This document shows positions 21,454 to 23,320 of a stretch of 23,320 nucleotides of DNA, piece by piece. Source of the stretch: a virus. The notes under the pieces are model-generated. The model was not told the DNA's origin, searched no databases, and saw only the letters and a program-made list of their open reading frames with translations. Positions within the stretch are counted from its first letter, which is position 1; the number at the start of each line of letters is the position of its first letter. The translations under genes were made by a program, and so were the position numbers. The stretch is from IMG/VR virus record IMGVR_UViG_3300037293_000323, positions 1 through 23,320 of that record, one strand, 5' to 3'.

Positions 21454-21484
21454 AAGCCCACAGTTAACCGCTGTGGGCTTTTCT
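21454..21484 (+). terminator. Terminator after tail tube gene
   Basis: AAGCCCACAG (21454-21463) and CTGTGGGCTT (21471-21480) form a perfect 10-bp stem with a 7-nt loop, followed by TTCTTTT. It would lower tape measure expression relative to tail tube. Confidence 0.85.
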
Positions 21485-21513
21485 TTTGTTTTCTATTGCT
21501 AATTTGGTGATGT

Positions 21514-23320
21514 ATGAGCTTTAAAGACCAAGTCATTAACCTGATCATTCAGGGTAAAGATTTATTTTCAAGTGTAGCTAAAAAGTCTGAAAAGGCTTTA
21601 GCTGAGTTAGCATCAGAAAGCGAAATACTTAATGCCCGTTTAAAAGAGTTAGAAGATTTACAGGCCGCGGCTAATTCTATTGATGGCTTAACGGACTCGA
21701 TTATTAAAGGCGAAAAAGCCTATAAAGATAATTCAGTCGCGCTTGATAAGTTAGTTGTTCAACAAAAAGTGGCTGCCAAAGAGTTAAAGCAACTTGAAGC
21801 GGCGCAAAAGGCGGCCGAGGGCTCAACTAATCAACTTGAGCAAGAATATAACCAGGCACAAGCGGCATTAGTTAAATATGAAACCGAGTTACAACAAGCC
21901 CGGGTTGAAGTTGAAAAGCTCAGCAGCGAACAACAACAAAGTGCCACAGCTAGCAAAGAGCAAGCCGCAGCATTAACCAAAGCCAAAACTGATTTACAGC
22001 AATTAACGACTGAACAAACCAGCGCAAAAAATGCCGCCACTGAACTGGCAACCGCATTAGATAAACAGCGCCGCGAACTGCTTGAGGTGAGTACAGCAAC
22101 TGATGAGGCTAGCCGTAATAAAGCCGAATATACGCTACAAGTAAAAACCGCTAGAACTGAGCTAAATCAGCTTGAACGTAGCCTTAATAAAAACAAATCC
22201 GAATTAGATCAAAACACCAATAGCTTAAATAAAGCTGGCATAAGCATGGATAAGCTTGCCGATGCCAGTGCTGATTTAAAGCAGCAGCAAATAGCCGGAA
22301 AAGCAGCGTTAAAAGGGGTTAACACTAAGCTTGAACGCCACAATAAGTTATTAAATGAGTCACAAAAGCAGGCGGGTGACTTTGGTGGCAGCGTTAAAAG
22401 TGCGACTGCTTCGCTGGTTGCAATGGCGGGGGCTTACATTGGTGTAGATAGGCTTTGGGAAAGTTTAAAGTCAATACTGACTGCAGGAGATGAAGCTAAA
22501 GCCTTTGGGGTGCAAATGAGCGCCATGATGGGCAGCATTGCCGGTGGTGAGCAGGCCACTGCTTGGATAAAAGACTTTGCTAATAATACCGCTACCCGTT
22601 TAGATACCGCTAAAAAAGCCTTTGCCTCATTAAAAACCTTTGGCATAGATCCCATGAATGGATCACTGCAGTCAATGGTGGATTACAACGCGCGCTTAGG
22701 TGGTAGCCAAGAAAAATTAGAGGGAATTATTTTAGCGGTTGGCCAGGCGTGGGCTAAACAGAAATTACAAGGCGAGGAAATATTACAGTTAGTTGAGCGC
22801 GGTGTGCCCGTGTGGGATTTGCTTGAAAAAGTCACCGGTAAAAACGTGACTCAGTTGCAAAAAATGAGCGCGGCAGGTGAGTTGGGCCGCGATGTTATCA
22901 AGCAGCTGTTTGACGAAATGGGCAAGCAGGCTAATGGCCAAGCGTCTAAAAGCTTAGAGTTATTAGGCGGTCAGATTAATTTAATCTCTAATAAGTGGAC
23001 TGAGTTTAAAACCATTATTGCCGACTCTGGCGCGTACCAGGTGGCGGTGGATTTACTTAAAGACATTAACGCTACATTTAACGAATTAAACCAAAGCGGC
23101 AAAATCAAGCAAGCTGCACAGGATATTAGTGACTTTTTTACTACCATTCTTAAGGATGGCGGTGAAAGTATCAAAAGCACCCTTGCAAATATCACTGCAT
23201 TTACAACCTCGTTAAACGTTATTGCAGGCAGCATTCGCCTAGTATTTAACGTGCTTACAGGGATTGTTGCTACGTTTGGTGCTGCGGTTGCTGGTGCGTT
23301 TGCCATGTTTCCACTTGGCA
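21514..23320 (+). CDS. Tape measure protein (5' part, cut by window end)
   Basis: A reading frame open from ATG 21514 to the window edge (602 codons). The first 270 residues are a long Q/E/K/A-rich coiled coil (L-E-Q-E-Y-N-Q-A-Q-A-A-L). Residues about 360-460 fit the conserved tape measure domain (A-V-G-Q-A-W-A-K-Q-K-L-Q-G-E-E-I-L-Q-L, then R-G-V-P-V-W-D-L-L). Hydrophobic segments begin near the right edge (V-L-T-G-I-V-A-T-F-G-A-A-V-A). It sets tail length and is injected with DNA. It directly follows the tail tube gene; no tail-assembly chaperone genes lie between. Confidence 0.9.
   Translation, partial: MSFKDQVINLIIQGKDLFSSVAKKSEKALAELASESEILNARLKELEDLQAAANSIDGLTDSIIKGEKAYKDNSVALDKLVVQQKVAAKELKQLEAAQKAAEGSTNQLEQEYNQAQAALVKYETELQQARVEVEKLSSEQQQSATASKEQAAALTKAKTDLQQLTTEQTSAKNAATELATALDKQRRELLEVSTATDEASRNKAEYTLQVKTARTELNQLERSLNKNKSELDQNTNSLNKAGISMDKLADASADLKQQQIAGKAALKGVNTKLERHNKLLNESQKQAGDFGGSVKSATASLVAMAGAYIGVDRLWESLKSILTAGDEAKAFGVQMSAMMGSIAGGEQATAWIKDFANNTATRLDTAKKAFASLKTFGIDPMNGSLQSMVDYNARLGGSQEKLEGIILAVGQAWAKQKLQGEEILQLVERGVPVWDLLEKVTGKNVTQLQKMSAAGELGRDVIKQLFDEMGKQANGQASKSLELLGGQINLISNKWTEFKTIIADSGAYQVAVDLLKDINATFNELNQSGKIKQAAQDISDFFTTILKDGGESIKSTLANITAFTTSLNVIAGSIRLVFNVLTGIVATFGAAVAGAFAMFPLG

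Overview
The window is a prophage segment from a gammaproteobacterium, probably Shewanella or a marine relative. That assignment is inference from the resemblance of the gene set to prophages of that group; no host housekeeping gene is present. The phage is a lambda-like, cos-type siphovirus: Nu1/gpA terminase, gpW, gpB-type portal, gpZ- and gpU-like tail genes and a long tape measure. Its capsid is made from a ClpP-type protease/major capsid fusion.

Region 1 (1-2782) is a tight + strand early/middle operon: a replication protein P homologue, a small unknown protein, a complete tyrosine recombinase, an XRE-type HTH protein and a Q-like antiterminator. Several genes overlap through TGATG/TAATG stop-start junctions.

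Region 2 (about 2783-11170) is a cargo zone between the Q-like gene and the late promoter, the position that carries toxin genes in Stx phages. It looks more AT-rich than the flanks. It holds unrelated single genes: a small acidic protein, a CoiA-like nuclease, a tail-anchored membrane protein, a secreted DUF4124-type protein, a DUF4062 protein, a papain/transglutaminase-like protein and a HEPN-motif protein. In the middle is a minus-strand immunity module: a sigma70-type promoter, a C4-type antisense RNA, and a Rha-family antirepressor whose ribosome-binding site is complementary to the RNA. A roughly 300-bp unit occurs twice (3516-3812 and 7226-7525), each copy 28-30 nt upstream of a cargo start codon. 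Each unit is bounded by integron-like GTTRRRY or degenerate core sites and ends in an attC-like hairpin; a third attC-like site lies at 9303-9405. The cargo therefore looks partly built from integron-type gene cassettes.

Region 3 (11178-11367) is the late control region: two 16-bp palindromes 21 bp apart, a promoter, a pyrimidine-rich leader and a strong terminator, laid out like lambda pR'-tR'. The Q-like protein is the expected antiterminator.

Region 4 (11390-23320) is the late operon. It runs SAR endolysin, i-spanin, nested o-spanin, holin, terminase small and large subunits, gpW, portal, protease/capsid fusion, an internal terminator, DUF2190 protein, head-tail joining protein, gpZ-like and gpU-like proteins, tail tube, another terminator, and a tape measure gene cut by the window end.
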